Positions 24,961 through 38,900 of a DNA stretch of 64,000 nt are shown here, one piece after another. A model generated the notes under the pieces. That model was not told the DNA's origin and made no database searches. It saw only the letters and a list, made by a program, of their open reading frames with translations. The first letter of the stretch is position 1, and the number at the start of each line of letters is the position of its first letter. The DNA is taken from contig JAJFZO010000896.1 of the NCBI GenBank assembly GCA_021397835.1, positions 3,202,501 through 3,266,500 of the forward strand. Direction: 5' to 3'. The stretch is from Moringa oleifera (lineage: Eukaryota; Streptophyta; Magnoliopsida; Brassicales; Moringaceae). The position numbers and the translations under genes were made by a program.

Positions 24961-25079
24961 CAACATGGATTTCAAATATGAGTTAGATTTGTCACAAGGA
25001 GAGAACTAAGGGAAGAGCTTGAAAATGTCATAATTGATATGGGTAGGTACATGCAGATTAGAATATGACTCAATGATAA

Positions 25080-25410
25080 CATTACAAGAAAAATGACTTT
25101 AATTTACACTTAATGGTTATAGTTTTAAGTATAACTGTGCATAAAAAGATATTAGTTCACAACTATAACAAAACTATAAACAAAATGAGGCATTTATTCA
25201 TAATTTTTATGAAACACAAATAAAATGTGTTTTAAAAAGCTTTTTATTCATAGTTATGAAATAATTACGAACAAAAAGTCCCTATTTATTTGAAATTACT
25301 GAATAACTATGGGTAAAGGTGAAAAATCCTTTATTCATAGTTGGGCTATGACCATGAATAAAGAAGACCTTTATTCACAGTTATAGCATAACTATGAATA
25401 AAGTCTTCAA
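25080..25410. mobile_element. CACTA left end without a found right end
   Basis: It begins CATTACAAGAAAAATGAC at 25080, close to the CACTACAAGAAA terminus of plant CACTA elements. A subterminal array of units TTATTCACAGTTATAGCATA plus inverse follows, closely related in wording to the arrays of the 44.2- and 47.9-kb elements. The expected flank TAA (25077-25079) was not found beside a matching right terminus downstream. The element is therefore truncated, or its right end has decayed beyond recognition. Confidence 0.6.
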
Positions 25411-27751
25411 CCCTGAGCCTTATTGCTTTCTCTCCTTCTTCTTACTTCTTCCTCTTTCTTCATCCTTCACATAGAGTTGCATAAAACACCTTGATTGATT
25501 ATGAACATGTATGACCAATTAGCTATAATCAATTTGCTTAAGTTCTTTGGAAGACTGCTAGTGACCTTTCTGAGGTAGTCCAATCATGTTGTTACCATTC
25601 TCCTATATATTGTGCTATTTTTGTTAAGAAAATATAAGGAGTTATCTCTATCTACCTAGAAATTATGTGAAGGAAAGGATTAAGGAGAATAGGTGAGTTA
25701 TGTAGGCTTAGTGACTTTGAATGTCTCTTGGGTATTGCATATTTGATTACTAGGTTGACAAAATTTCTTTGTATGACTAACTTTAGGCGATTAAGGTTAC
25801 TATATACTGTACAATTATCATATAATTTCATTACCCATTTGAAAGTTCACTAGTTAGGTGTAATGTGCTATGGGTTTCTCTTTTCAAGGACTTTAATTAA
25901 TGGACAGATGATTTGATTAGTTATCTTTATCTTTTTGCTACTTCTTTTCTAGCTTTTACTCATTACATTCTTATGAATTATTAGATCAAATAGATGGTTT
26001 CATTAATTTTATAATTACAATGACATCATGAACAATTAAATACCCATCTATTGCTAGATCGCCAAAATCCAAATAAAATCTCCTTATTTTCTTGGAAACT
26101 GATTAGGTTCAATGGGGGAAATATGTGGTATTTCCCAATTTTTCTTAGTTATGCTTTTTCTTTTTTTAATAATATGTTAGCAAGGTCAAGAAAAATTTTT
26201 AGTAAAATTTGTGGTGTTATTCATTTTCTTTCTTGCTTTAGCTTATCTTTCCATCTTCTTTTAATAAATAAGCACCTTTTATAGGTACATTAATTGAATT
26301 TTTAATGCTAAATGGGAAGTCTAGGAGCCAATGGTTAGTTACCTTGACTTTATCATTGATAAATAATTTAGACTTTTGAGATTGTGATGTTATAGCATCT
26401 ATTAGAAAAGATTATTATTTAACTTATTCTCAACACTAGTTGTTATATGATTAGGTCTTAGAAATGTGATGTTTACGTTAGAATGATCTTCTAGCATAAA
26501 TCCAATACACCTTTAATTATGATGTACATGTATGCATAATATCTACCTTCATTAAGGATATTGAGACAAACATCATAATCAGTTTAGGTTGAGTAACTGG
26601 GTTTTCTGTTCCTCTTTCTTCTTATTAATTATTTATTCTATTAATCTAAGTACTAAGAGCGTTTATTTCATTTAGAGTTTTTTTAGTGATATAAAATCTA
26701 CGCTAGGTTGGCCATCCTAATAGTTTAGGTTAAGCTATTTGAGGTTTCAATGCATAAGATTTCATCTAGGACCATGTTTCTTATCATATAATGAATGTTG
26801 TTAATGTATTGTTCTTCATTTTTTCTTTACCATGTTTGTAAATAGTGTTATGGTTTAACTGATTGTACAATCATGTGGGTGCTACACTTAGATTATACAT
26901 TAAGTTATCCTATTTTATATTTCAAACTCCATAATTTTATAATTAATTGATTCTTGTAAAGTAAATTAATATATATGTTTTAGAACCTGCATTATGTTTA
27001 ACTTTATTTTAAAATATTTATGATTTATTAATACTTGACTTTATTTTTAATAAATACAATATCAGTTTGATTTGTTTTATGTTGAAGATATATTAACTTT
27101 AAAGAATTATTTGTTATAGAAAATCATTTTTATAGCTTTAGAATGCATTTTTAGTAAAATTTATTATTTCATATGTTATTAATAATTTAAATCAATTTTA
27201 GTTATTTATTAAAATTTATAATTGATGTAATGATGGAATTGCTAACATATTGACTTAACTCTTCATATAGTAAATGCCATTACATAGACACACACATATA
27301 TATATGTATGTATTCAATTTATGGATAGGTATCTAGGTTATCCTTCAAATTACAGGTTATACCATCCACATATCTCTTGCCCAATTGATCATCCCTAGTT
27401 AAAAAGTTCATAGATACATAGAAATATATTATATAATTTTTTAAATACTCTTTCTCATTCCAAAATCTACTTATTGTCCTTAATAAACAATAATCATTTA
27501 TCTGATAATAATTTATTACTTTATACCATAATGATTGTTTATGTCAAAGTACTTTAAATGCTGAAAAGTTTAAAATAAAGGATTTTCTTTTAAAAAAATT
27601 ATGCATCATTATATTATTTATAATTAATTGAGTTTTATAAGGTTAATATACATATATACACATATAGGTCAACGAGCCTCAAGTATCTGAAAGGATGGAG
27701 TCACTTGTAGATTCCGTTAACGATGGGTTGCCTAAGGTATTGAAACTTGAT

Positions 27752-27795
<44 letters not shown>

Positions 27796-29340
27796 TTTTG
27801 GGTTGAAAGTGAGGAGAATTATGGAGACTTTATGAAGATCTTAACCTCTAAGTGGCCAACTACACATGTGTGAAGGAAGCATCCCCTTTGTGTTGCCATT
27901 TTTAATATATATAAAACAGCCTTTATTTCTTATGAGAGAAAAAAAAAAAGAATCGTTTCAAATTTTGTTTTTGGCACTGCAATTGCTAATTATTGTAAAT
28001 GGATGGCTTTTGATGTAATCCTCTATACTTATCCTTCCAATATGATTTTCATAATATGTTCCCATTGAAATAATATCTCAATAATTTAATTAGCTCTGTA
28101 ATATTGTATGCGTTAGCCTTAAGTTATTGTACTTAGTGTGAATAAGGTGAATATCTGGAAGTAACTTTGATTTGGCCCTTGAGTAAGTCTAATATGTATG
28201 ATATAACATAATTAAAAGTCAATGAAATTTTCAATTCATAACGATTAAAAACAAGATTCTTATTACAAAATTGGTAATATAAAATGAAACCGCAAAAAAA
28301 AAAAAAATGAAATGGTATATTCTTTTGATTACTAAATTTTCTATTTACATTAACCCGAAGACTGATTCTTTTAAAAGTTAGATAGGTTTAGCAGCTGTAG
28401 ATAGGATGTGTTTGAGTAAATTAAATGAGATATTCTTATTTACAAGTGTATGTAAAGTAAGAACTACATTGATTTTGTTGTTTTGATTTGACAAGTTATT
28501 ACCATGGAGGTCAATAAGTTTATTTTTTTTCGTATTAAATAAAAACATGGACCCAATGCTATTCTTATGTTAGTTCTTCATTCTCTTTATTTACTTTCTA
28601 TAAGATATTGTAGATTATGGGTTTAATTGAAAGTGTATGATCTATACTACTTTTAATTAATTTTAGTTAGTTTTGTAATTACCATAATCTTTGTCCCATT
28701 TACTGTATTCATCAACAAATAAGAGATCACATTTGGTGCATTTATTGTATTAAAAATTTAGTATATGTTATTTAGTTTCATAAGCTACTAGGAATTTCCT
28801 AATAATTGACTTAATTGTTAAGTCTACTGTAAGATGTGTACTACTATTTATTTAGTGATAATATTATTGTTAGATCCCATAAATTAATGAATATTTATTT
28901 GGTGTGTCTAGCTTGTCTACTCTATATCAATGAACTACTTTTTAAAAATATTTCTATCCATTAAATAAAGCATTTAATGGGAACTTGTTAGAAAAGTTTA
29001 TATGAAATCTTAGCACAGAAGGCCAATTTGCTATCTATATTGAACTTTGATATCAACAATGGATTATAATGCTAGATTCTTTTAGCCGGTGTTTCTTTAT
29101 ATAAACTTTATTTGTTGAAAGCAAACAATTTTACCTTTTCAGATGTTGACCTTTACGTCATGATAGTTGTTTGAAGAAGAACTTGTAGTTTTATAAAAGA
29201 GAAACTTCTTTCTCAAATGGGATTTTCCATTTGCACTGCTTAAGTGCTTTCAAGTTCCTCATCTAGCTTTATCCTCAGAGTCTATTAGTTAACATAGAAC
29301 AAATTATTAGATAATTTGCAACTAAATCTTTAGTTATTAT
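25411..29340. other. AT-rich interval with no recognised gene
   Basis: Four kilobases without a domain on either strand. The longest frame, 26051-26284 (77 codons), is low-complexity Phe/Leu/Ser and unconvincing. An (AT)n microsatellite lies at 27755-27790. Part of the interval may be the interior of the CACTA element whose left end is at 25080; this is inference only. Confidence 0.4.
27755..27790. repeat. (AT)n microsatellite
   Basis: About 18 uninterrupted AT dinucleotides, probably length-variable between individuals. Confidence 0.95.
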
Positions 29341-30650
29341 TGTTGACACCTAATTTTGCTCTCAAAAAATAGATTTTATCAAAAACTCATCTCTAGTTCA
29401 TAGGCTTAAGATGGGATTTACTACAATTTCTCATCAAACTTTTCAGTCCTGACTATCCAACCTTATGTAAGATTGGGAGTTTTCTTCATTAGGGTTTATA
29501 CTATGGATGGCTCATCGGGTTCATATTACGGGTGAACATAAATGATACATCAGATTTCATATTGTCTGTGTTCACCTTAATTCATTAGGAGTTTCCTTCA
29601 TCAGGATCTCTGATTCAACTGATACATCAGGTTTTGCTTCAACGGGTCTGAAGTTAGACCTCATAACGGGGATCTATTTATCGATCAAGTTCAATTCAAT
29701 TCTTTAGCTCTATCACATCCAAATTCTCAGTTTAGATAATTCATCGAGATTTTCTTTATTGGGATCCTCGTTATCAGGTTTGTTTCATCATGGAGATCAA
29801 AGCTTTTAACGATTCATGTGGATCTTCTTATATTATGCCTGATCTCAAATTGAGTGTTATATTCTTTTATCAATTTTCTCACATCCAGAGTTGATTTCAT
29901 CAAGTTTGAAATATTAGGCCCTCATCATTAAGGTTTCTAGTAATGACTTTGACATTAGAATTATGGTCAGATCGAGATTTTTCTACGATCGGGATTAAGT
30001 TTGACTTGGCTTAGATTGGAAGCCTCCTGCTTTAAGTTTGAAATTCAACAAGACACATCGATAGTCTCCTATATATAGATTTGTAAGCCAACAGATATAT
30101 TGAGATTTATTTCATTAAGTATGCAGAGCTATATTCATCATATTACATATTCATCTGGATTTGATTTGATCGGGGTAAACTCATCGAGGTTTGAAACATC
30201 GAGTCGTACTTCCTTGGGTTAAGTCTCAATACTATCTGATAGTTTATCAATTTCAGTTAATTCAATGAGACTCAGAAGGTTCAGGCTTCCATCAATAGAG
30301 AGGTTCCAATTTGTTAAGAAGCAATCTTCCCCCTTGACCTGCAAGTGATACATTCACACCAACCCGATCATTAGAATCGTTCGTGACCTTGCTCTTCATG
30401 AGAAATGTTGAATTTTTGGATTCATTTTTGGTTGAATTATTAATGAAAATAAAAAAAAAAAAGGTGTCACCACCAATCTTTTTCAAGGTGTGATCGATGA
30501 CTGAAAATTCTTTTACTTTTTCTCTAAATTCTCTTTTTTTGTAAAAAAAAATTCATAAAAAAGCACAAAAAGAGTTTTGGTATTGGTCAAACTTTGCCGT
30601 GGAAAATAGGTCCGCAAGTTAATCACGTATGAGGAAGAATTACCATCCTC
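29341..30650 (+). repeat. LTR-like sequence of a Ty3/gypsy element with reiterated TCATCGGGTT words
   Basis: It starts TGTTGACACCTAATTTTG, a start I recognise from plant gypsy LTRs. From 29480 to 30260 short words of the type TTCATCAGGATCT and CATCGGGTTTG recur every 30-60 bp, a degenerate minisatellite. At 30465-30485 the text GTCACCACCAATCTTTTTC, and at 30607 GGTCCGCAAGTTAATCACG, resemble conserved blocks found in such LTRs (GTCGCCACCAATC and GGTCCGGGAGTTGGTTACG). It lies upstream of the gag-pol relic at 33-40 kb on the same strand. The right boundary is not fixed, and a matching 3' LTR could be paired only at its start (see 40838). Confidence 0.4.
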
Positions 30651-32560
30651 ACTATGCTTGAACTAGTAAAATGAAAAATATTCAATCAAATGCTAGAAAA
30701 GATTTGAACTAGATTCTTATACAAAGTAGCATATAATTATAGAGAGAAAACTATTTTTTCTTAAAGAATGCATGAATGATGGAAACTTGGTTTCCAATAT
30801 CTTTTTATTTTACGACCCTAAAGATTGGCTTGCACTAAGTCCTTGATTCTTGGAAGAAATGCATAGAAACAGTTTTGGTTCTTGAAATTGTTAAGAAGTA
30901 CTCATAATGTCATATTTTGGGTAAGGATTAAGAAAGGCCATAACACTAGCTCTTATCCATTCAAGACAGAATAGTTTTATTGAGAACTCCATGGGAAGAT
31001 TATCTCCATGGGAAAAATAATGGTCATACAATGTAAAAGTGATAAAGAAAAGAATCAATTACAGCAAGAACATATCAAGAACTCAAGAGAATGAGAAGAA
31101 AGCATTAAGAAAGCATAAGAGCAACATTGGCACTTCATATTTATGTATTTAGAGTGTTTACAATAAAGAACTACAGGGTGATAAGGTTTACTTATTAATA
31201 TAGCATAATGACCCTTTTTGCGACCTTTACTAAAATCTATAGTCTTAAACTTTCAAACTAGAATTGAGCTTGCCAAGAAAATGAAAACGTTTCTCTCTTT
31301 GAGAGGAAGAAACTCTATTTAAAAATTTTTGAAGATCTCTCTTTCTTTAACTATTGTCTAATGAAACATTGGGGATTCTCTCTCTTGATTGTCAGAAAAA
31401 ACTTAGTCGATAAATGGTGATCTCTCTTCTATGATCATAATAAAAAGGTATATAAAAAACTTTGTCCTCCCTCTTTCGATTGAACAAGTGTTTATAGCCT
31501 AAGACGGAATGGTGGGTGCATGCCATGACATTAAGATGCATAAGTACTTAATTGTTGTATTGTACACCTTTTTCTTGGATCTGGAAGCTTCTGGGTAGGG
31601 TTTGGAAAGCTGTAAAGTTTTTCCAAAAATGAACATCTTGTGCTCTACTGTTCATAACTTAGCATTCTGAAATCTCTAAGGTTGGGATTTTATTTTTGTC
31701 ATGGAAGACCCGAGGTATGATCAGGAGTTTAGCCTAAATTTATCTTTGTTAGCTGGCCTAATGAGTGACCGAGAGTTCAATCCATGTTGAGGATAGCCAA
31801 ATCATCTCAATGAATCATTGGGATGGATACAGGTCAGGCATACCACATCACTAGTGCCGCATCAACATTCAACTAAGTTATCTTTGGAAGGTGTTTTCTA
31901 ATACATTTATTACCTAGGCACCAGCTCTGATTAGCCTTGGCCTAGGGATAATAAAGGGTCACATATTTAGTATGTTTACCTCTTAGTTCTCCCAACCAAA
32001 TGGTTGTTTCATTTAAAAGCAAATCAAAAAAGTCTTTTGCCCTTTTAGTTTCATTTCCTAGTTACTAGAATCCTTCAGCTTCTTTCTCAGCGAAACTAGA
32101 GCTCCAAGCTTTCATTTGCATCATTCTCCATTCCTTAGCTGAGTTCTTCAATCTTTTCTCTTCATTTCTTCTTTTAGAATAATGGCCAAGAACATAGGTC
32201 TTTTTGTCTACACAACTATAGACTTGAAATAGGTTTGAAGTAACTTCCCCATCCCAAAAATCAGTAGCATTAGAGGTCACTATCCCATTAATTAGCCATG
32301 GACCCACTGTGAAGGTTGAGCCATGGTCTTCAAGGATAGCCTCAAAAGAGGCGAGGATTTGCCCATCCATCATTTATACCAAAATATTCATAAATAATTT
32401 AGGATTTCCCTTTCATAGCTCAAGCCTAATTCTTGGTGCTTTATGTTGTTTTTCGCCTCCAAAGTTATGTCCATGGATTGAACAAATCTTTTTGTCATCC
32501 TTTTTGCCAAATTCTTTGAGTTAAAGGCCAATAGGGATATCAAAAACTCATAATTCAAAT
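30651..32560. other. Interval between LTR-like sequence and gag, not recognised
   Basis: Probably 5' leader or LTR sequence of the gypsy element. The text around 31440-31490 (TATATAAAAAACTTTGTCC) has a TATA-like box. It contains one cleaner frame at 32065-32373, listed separately. Confidence 0.3.
32065..32373 (-). CDS. Unrecognised 102-codon open frame
   Basis: The minus-strand frame starts MMDGQILASFEAIL and ends AEKEAEGF. Composition is protein-like, with a basic middle (SKRRNEEKRLKNSAKEW). No family is recognised and no splice signals were identified. It lies in sequence that is probably retrotransposon leader, and a 71-codon frame overlaps it on the other strand. It may be chance, or a scrap of a captured gene. 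Low confidence. Confidence 0.2.
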   Translation of the reverse strand: MMDGQILASFEAILEDHGSTFTVGPWLINGIVTSNATDFWDGEVTSNLFQVYSCVDKKTYVLGHYSKRRNEEKRLKNSAKEWRMMQMKAWSSSFAEKEAEGF

Positions 32561-32999
32561 TCTAGTACTTCATCAATATTAACTTAAACTTATTCTCCAA
32601 AGGCCTTCTACCCAACAATAACGACCGGATCGAAAAATACTTTTGGATCTTTTGGTCCAAATATATCTCCGTCTCAACATTTAGACTAAACCATCTAAGA
32701 AAGTCCATAATAGAAAATCCACTTCGACCTTACACCGGTTTTCAAGTCCCTCTGTGATCTGAGAGGTGTAAATAATTTTAAAGAACACATTAATAGTGAG
32801 AAGATGTTAGTGGTTAGAGACACTAGGTCTTAATACAAGACCTTTGGATTTGATAAGACCTCAAAATCTGCCGATGACGTCTTAAGCTCAGTTATTGAGG
32901 AAAGACCCAACTTACCTTCCCTTAAAAATCCCATAGTCTCAACAAATAAATGTTTGTAGTTTTTTACCCATTTTAGTTAATCGAAGACTTATAATGTTG

Positions 33000-35900
33000 G
33001 TACGGGAAAGATGAATCAAGAAAGGAGATGGCATGAATATTGAGACTAAGTTACCAATCAAAGTTAAACTAGTGATAAAGAAAAGTGGTTTAGTAGAATT
33101 TGCCTCATTATGGGAAATGATGAATGGAGAATATCAAAAGAAATTCAATGATGAATACTGGTATATTAGACATTTCCTCGAGGCCTCAATGGAAGAATCC
33201 CTAATTAGAGCAGCAATCTATTTTTGAAACTTTTTCACCAATATTTTAGTTCCGGGGAATGTGACCTCACGCCTATTTTAAAAGAGTATACCTCATTATT
33301 AGGGCTAAAGCCAACAAAGCCCTACAAAATATACATAAGTAAAAAGAAAATATTGGCTAAGAAGTAGCAAAAAAGCCTTCTAGGGATATGCAAAGGTGAA
33401 GCCAGAAAAACTATTCATCATCGGGGAACCCGTAACTATGTTACACATGAGTTCTTTTTCCCATATATTAAAGCACATAACATAAGAGTCAAGAAGAAAA
33501 AGGCTATCATTAGCCAATCATAGGCTTTTAGTATTCCCAAGAGTGCAAGGCTAGGTGGAAGTTTCAGTTATGGACCTTTTAATGACATATTTCCATGGAG
33601 TACATCTAGTCCTCATAATATTAGCAAAAGCTTTGAGTTCCCTAGGACAATGCAAAAGGAGTGGAGTAGGGTGTTTATTATAAGGGATTTCTTTATTCTC
33701 TACATGGCTTAAAAGCCATCTTAAAATGAATAGGAAAACATCCAAAGTTTGGTAGTATCCAATAGAGATATTTCATGAAGAAGATAAAAATGAAAATATA
33801 ACCATGCACGAGTGGGCAAAAAATTTGTGCAACTTGATAGAATAACAAATGTAAAGGATAACACTTTGGATCTCATATGAGGCTATTTTATGTAGAGCTA
33901 AGGAATTTCGTTATGTGTCCTTACTCGAAATATAGAGAACTATCAAGTGCATACCATTAATAGTACTAAGGTAGATGGATGTAAAGCAATGTGTGCCAGT
34001 CTTACATGAATTGGTTGAAGAAATGTTTAAATATGACGAAGCACAATGAGTAGATGCAATAGAAAAATCAGACAAGCTTTAGAAGCACCCCATTTGATGT
34101 CGAAAAGAAAATGGGTAGGTAACATCACAACTGCATATACCATTTGGAAAAAGAATAGAATTTAGGATTCAATCAAACTAGCATGGTTATTTACGGTCAA
34201 AACCTCTATCACGGAATCGAGACAGGTGGAAGTTTGAATGTTTTTAGAAGGATAAAGAATCTTGGGAAGCTAAAAAAATCCAAATGACAACAAGAAATAT
34301 ATGCCCTAAGATATAAGGTCCACATGCAACAAGAAATCACCAACAAGGCTAAAAAAAAAAAAAAAAAGAAGCCCTATTTGAGATCAAAGAGTTGAAAAGC
34401 TTGTACATCCAATGGTTAAAATAAAGGAATGATAGGGATATGTTAAGGATGGTTGAGGAAATAGAAGAGTTAAGAAAAGAATAGGACTTTTTCATGAGTG
34501 AGAGCACGGAGATGCATATGTAATATATAAAAAAAAAGTTAAGGACCTACATGGGACAAAAAAATAGAATGGAAAACTTTAAGGGATCATCTCTGGAAAT
34601 CAGGTCAACCATCAAGGACAATTAAAAAAAAATGAAGCTATATCAATACCAATTAGAAGATAAGTATACGCTTAAGTTGAATCAATTAATAAGGTGGATG
34701 AATCAAAACCTGTTGAAGGCCAAATTAGAAAAAGCTACAGCGAATACTAAAGTATGAAGGAATAAAGGTAAGGAAATTTACTTTCGATGGTGTTAAGACC
34801 AAGAAAGATATAAACAAATGACATAAAATTTTGATATCTTGCAGAAACCAAATGTGAAATATTGATTGTTTCAAAAGAAATTAATAAGATCTTTTCTATA
34901 AAAAAATGAATTTTTAGTTAAATGTGTTTAGATAGATTTATTAAACTAATTTAAAATGTTTCAAAAGCTTTACAACGGGGAAAGCAAGGAAACACTTAGT
35001 CATCAAAGAAGGTAACACTCGCTCAAAAGCTTCACTCTAGAAATATGGAAGATTATAATACTTGGATAGAAAGGATAGAAGTTGCTCAAGCTGAGATAGC
35101 CGAGGCTTAAACTAAAATGCAGAATAAAATGCTGCAAAATTACATGGACCTCTAGAACTCAATGGTAAAACAGTTTTAGGACATGATGAAGTCCATAAAA
35201 GTACTTATGAAAGGTAAGATTACTAAGACGAGGTGCCTAAATAGAGGAAAGAAAAGGAGTCTTTCATCGACTATCTAACTAGCCAAATCATAGTAGGTGC
35301 CTTAAGGAATGCCTCAATAGTTGAGAGGGCAAGTAATGGTTGCAGATAAAAATGTAGCAATAAATTCAAGATCATCGATCCTATCCATATCTTGGATGTT
35401 GAATATTTAGAGGCAGCAAAAAGGCTTGCTGGGACTGGCAATGTCAATCAAAAGCTACTCACATAAATGGAGTTTTTAATTAAGAAAATCAAAGAATTTC
35501 AAGGAATGAAGGAGCATATAGGGGAGTGGACATAGCAAACCTAAATCTAGTCCAAGGGTTGATTATTCCTCCCAAAGTTTAAAGTGCTCAAATTTAACAG
35601 ATATGCTGGCAATAAATGCCCAGGGATGCATCTAAGGGTATATGCATAAAATGCATGGTTCTGAAAAATAACAAAAAATTGCTAATCCGTTGCTTCTTAG
35701 ACACTTTAAAGGAAGAGACATTAGATTGGTACACAAACTTGGAAGCATTAAAGATATAAAGTTGGAGAAATTTAGCTGTGGCCTTCCTCAATCATTATCA
35801 ACATATGCAGAAGTACCTCCAAAATATATGCAAAAAAGAAAATGAAACTTTCAAGGAGTATTCGCGATGATGGAGGGAGTTCGCAATAAAAGTGCAATCC

Positions 35901-38900
35901 AAATTCACTGAGAAAAGTTAACTGAAACATTGATCGAGACCTAAGGTGCTTATGGAGCCAATACCATGCTTATATTCAAAGTTATTCCCCGAACTCATTG
36001 AATAGAAACTGATTGCCTCTTTACTCGTGAAGCTACTTCAGCCATCATACTCATAGTGGTATGATGCAAATGCCATATGTAGCTATCATAATGGTATAGT
36101 AAGGCATAACATCGAGAATTACTTGGTGTTTAAATATAAGGTGCTATCATATGTAGATAACAGAGTTCTTAGCTAGTAACCCATTACATGCCCATGGAGT
36201 ACATAAAGCAAACATGGCAAAAATGGGCAAGGATATTCACTAAGAATAGCTAGAGTTTTGGAGGTTAAAGAAAATAAAAATCAATTACACTTAGCGTACA
36301 AGCAAACAAGAGTTGACAGGAAAAGAATAGAAAGGAAAAGCAAAATTAAAGCAATGATGAGGAAGAAGTGTATTCAATTAACTATAGTTGATTCCTCCAT
36401 CAAATTTTCAAGTCAGTTGGATTTTATGTTACAAATCAGTCTTTGATGATAGATCTGCTTATAACAGAAAACCTAGCTAAGTGGTTCTTAGAATAGATTA
36501 AAAAAATATATTTTTCAATCTAAATGTGATTTTTATATAAAACAAATAGATCAATGGTGATTGTAAGAAATATATATTGTTGCTTTATTATCTTTCTTCT
36601 TACATTAATAAAATTGCCTGTTTGATCCCATCTTTGTTCCTTCTTCCTTTTGAGAGAATATGGCATGCTTTTGTCCATGGATTCTAATAATGAAAACTTT
36701 AATAACAAGTAACTCTAAAATCTTTAAAAAATCTATATTGGGAACTTAGAGGGAGAAGATTATGAGATACCCTCAAAAATTTTTTGACAATTGAGCAAGA
36801 AGAAAAGCAAATGAGCCCACATAAAGAAGAAATAAACATAATTAATTTAAGACTAAAAAAGATAACAAAGAGATTAAGATACACATTATGTTGACATTAA
36901 AAAAAAAAAGTTGAATTGATCAGACTACTATAAGAATATACAGATATATTTGCATGATCTTATAAGGACATGCCTAGGCTTGATCGAAGTACTGTAAAAC
37001 ATAAGTTACCATTAAGACTGGAATACCCACTAGTCAAACAAAAATTTCGAAGGATGAAGCTTGACTTGTTAATAAAAATAGAAGGAAATTTATAAAAATT
37101 ATTGGATTTGGGGTTTATCAAGGTGGCAAAATATCTCAAATGGGTCGTTAACATTGTCCTTATAATGAAAAAAGGCTAAAGCATAAGAATACGCATATAT
37201 TATAGAGACTTAAATAGGGCCAGCCCAAATGATAATTTTTTTTTACCACATATCGATGTATTGGTGGATAATACGATAAAGTTTTCACTATTCTCCTTTA
37301 TGGATGGTTAATTCAAGTTGATCAGATAATAATGTCCCAAAAAGACATGGAAATAACTTTATAACAATGCAAGGAATATTTTTCTATGGTAACATGTTTC
37401 CATGATATGATGCATAAGACTACAAAAGATTATGTTGATGATATGACAACAAAATCTCGTAAGAATGAGAGCCATGTGGAAAACTTGAGATAGCTTTTTG
37501 AAAAGCTAAAAGCAATATAAATTAAGATTAAACCTGAATAAGTGTACTTTTATAGTATGATCAAAAAAACTATTAGGATTCACATGCAATGAATAAGGAA
37601 TTGAAGTAGATCTTGAAAGGTTAAAACCATCAAAAAATTACCACTGTCCAGGACAATAATGGAAGTTAGAGGATTTTTGGGTTAGCTTAATTATATTTGA
37701 AGATTCATCTTTCAATGGACAAATATATGCGACCTAATATTTTAATTATTAAAGAAGAATGATCTTGGGGAATGGAATGAAAAATGTTAACAGGCTTTTG
37801 ATAAAATCAAAGCATATCTAACAAATCCCCTTGGAATTATTACCGTCAATTCTTAATAAACCCTTGTTATTATATTTAATAGTATATGAAAGGTATTGGG
37901 ATGTGTACAAGCATAGCATGATGAGTCCATGAAGAAAGAATACGCCGTTTATTATTTAAATAAGAAGTTTATTGTGTATGAGACCAATTATTCATTGCTT
38001 GAGAAAATATGTTATGCAATGGCTTGGGCAGAGTAAAGGCTTCACTAGCATTTGTTAAGCCATACAACATGGATCATTGCCAAGCTACATCCCATAAAGT
38101 ACCTATTTGAAAACCATTTTTGTTAGGAAGGTTAGCATGGTGGCAGCTTTTCTTATTAGAATTTCACTTTATATATGTTTTTTAAAAGTCCATCAAAAGC
38201 AATGTTATATCTAATTTCTTAGCAAATCATGCCAACAGTGAATATTAGTAGCTTATTTTTTTAATGAAGATTTGATATAATTATTAAAGAGTTAAAGCAA
38301 CACGAGGAGTATTGACACATATCTTTTGATAGGGCCTCTAATATTCTCGAGTATGGCATTGGGGTAGTTTTGAAATCTCTGAAGGGATAATATTATCCAT
38401 TTACAACTCAATTGGATTTCATCTTAACAAATAATATAGCAAAATATGAAGCATGTATTATGAGATTATATGTAGTAGTTAATAAGAGGATAATCCATAT
38501 AAAAGTGTTTGATGATTCAGCATTGGTGATATATCAGTTAAAGGGCAATTAGATGGCTAAAAACCAAGAATTTGTAAAATATTGGTAAAAGAATTGATCA
38601 AGAACCTTGAAGAAATATTTTCACACCATCTACTGAGAGAAGAAAAAGCAAATAGATGATACTTTGGCAATGTTGGCATCCATGTTCCAAATGAATGATT
38701 CTTTACTAATATTGCCAATTAAAATGAGTATTCAAGAATCACTAGCACATGGTGTTACAATTGAAGAAAAACCATGGTATTATGATATCCAAAGGTAAAT
38801 AAAAAGCCAACAATACTTAAAAATGCTATAAAAAGATGTTAAGATGATTGCTTTTAAATTTCATTATAGATAATGAAATTCTATATCGGAGAAGTTTTAA

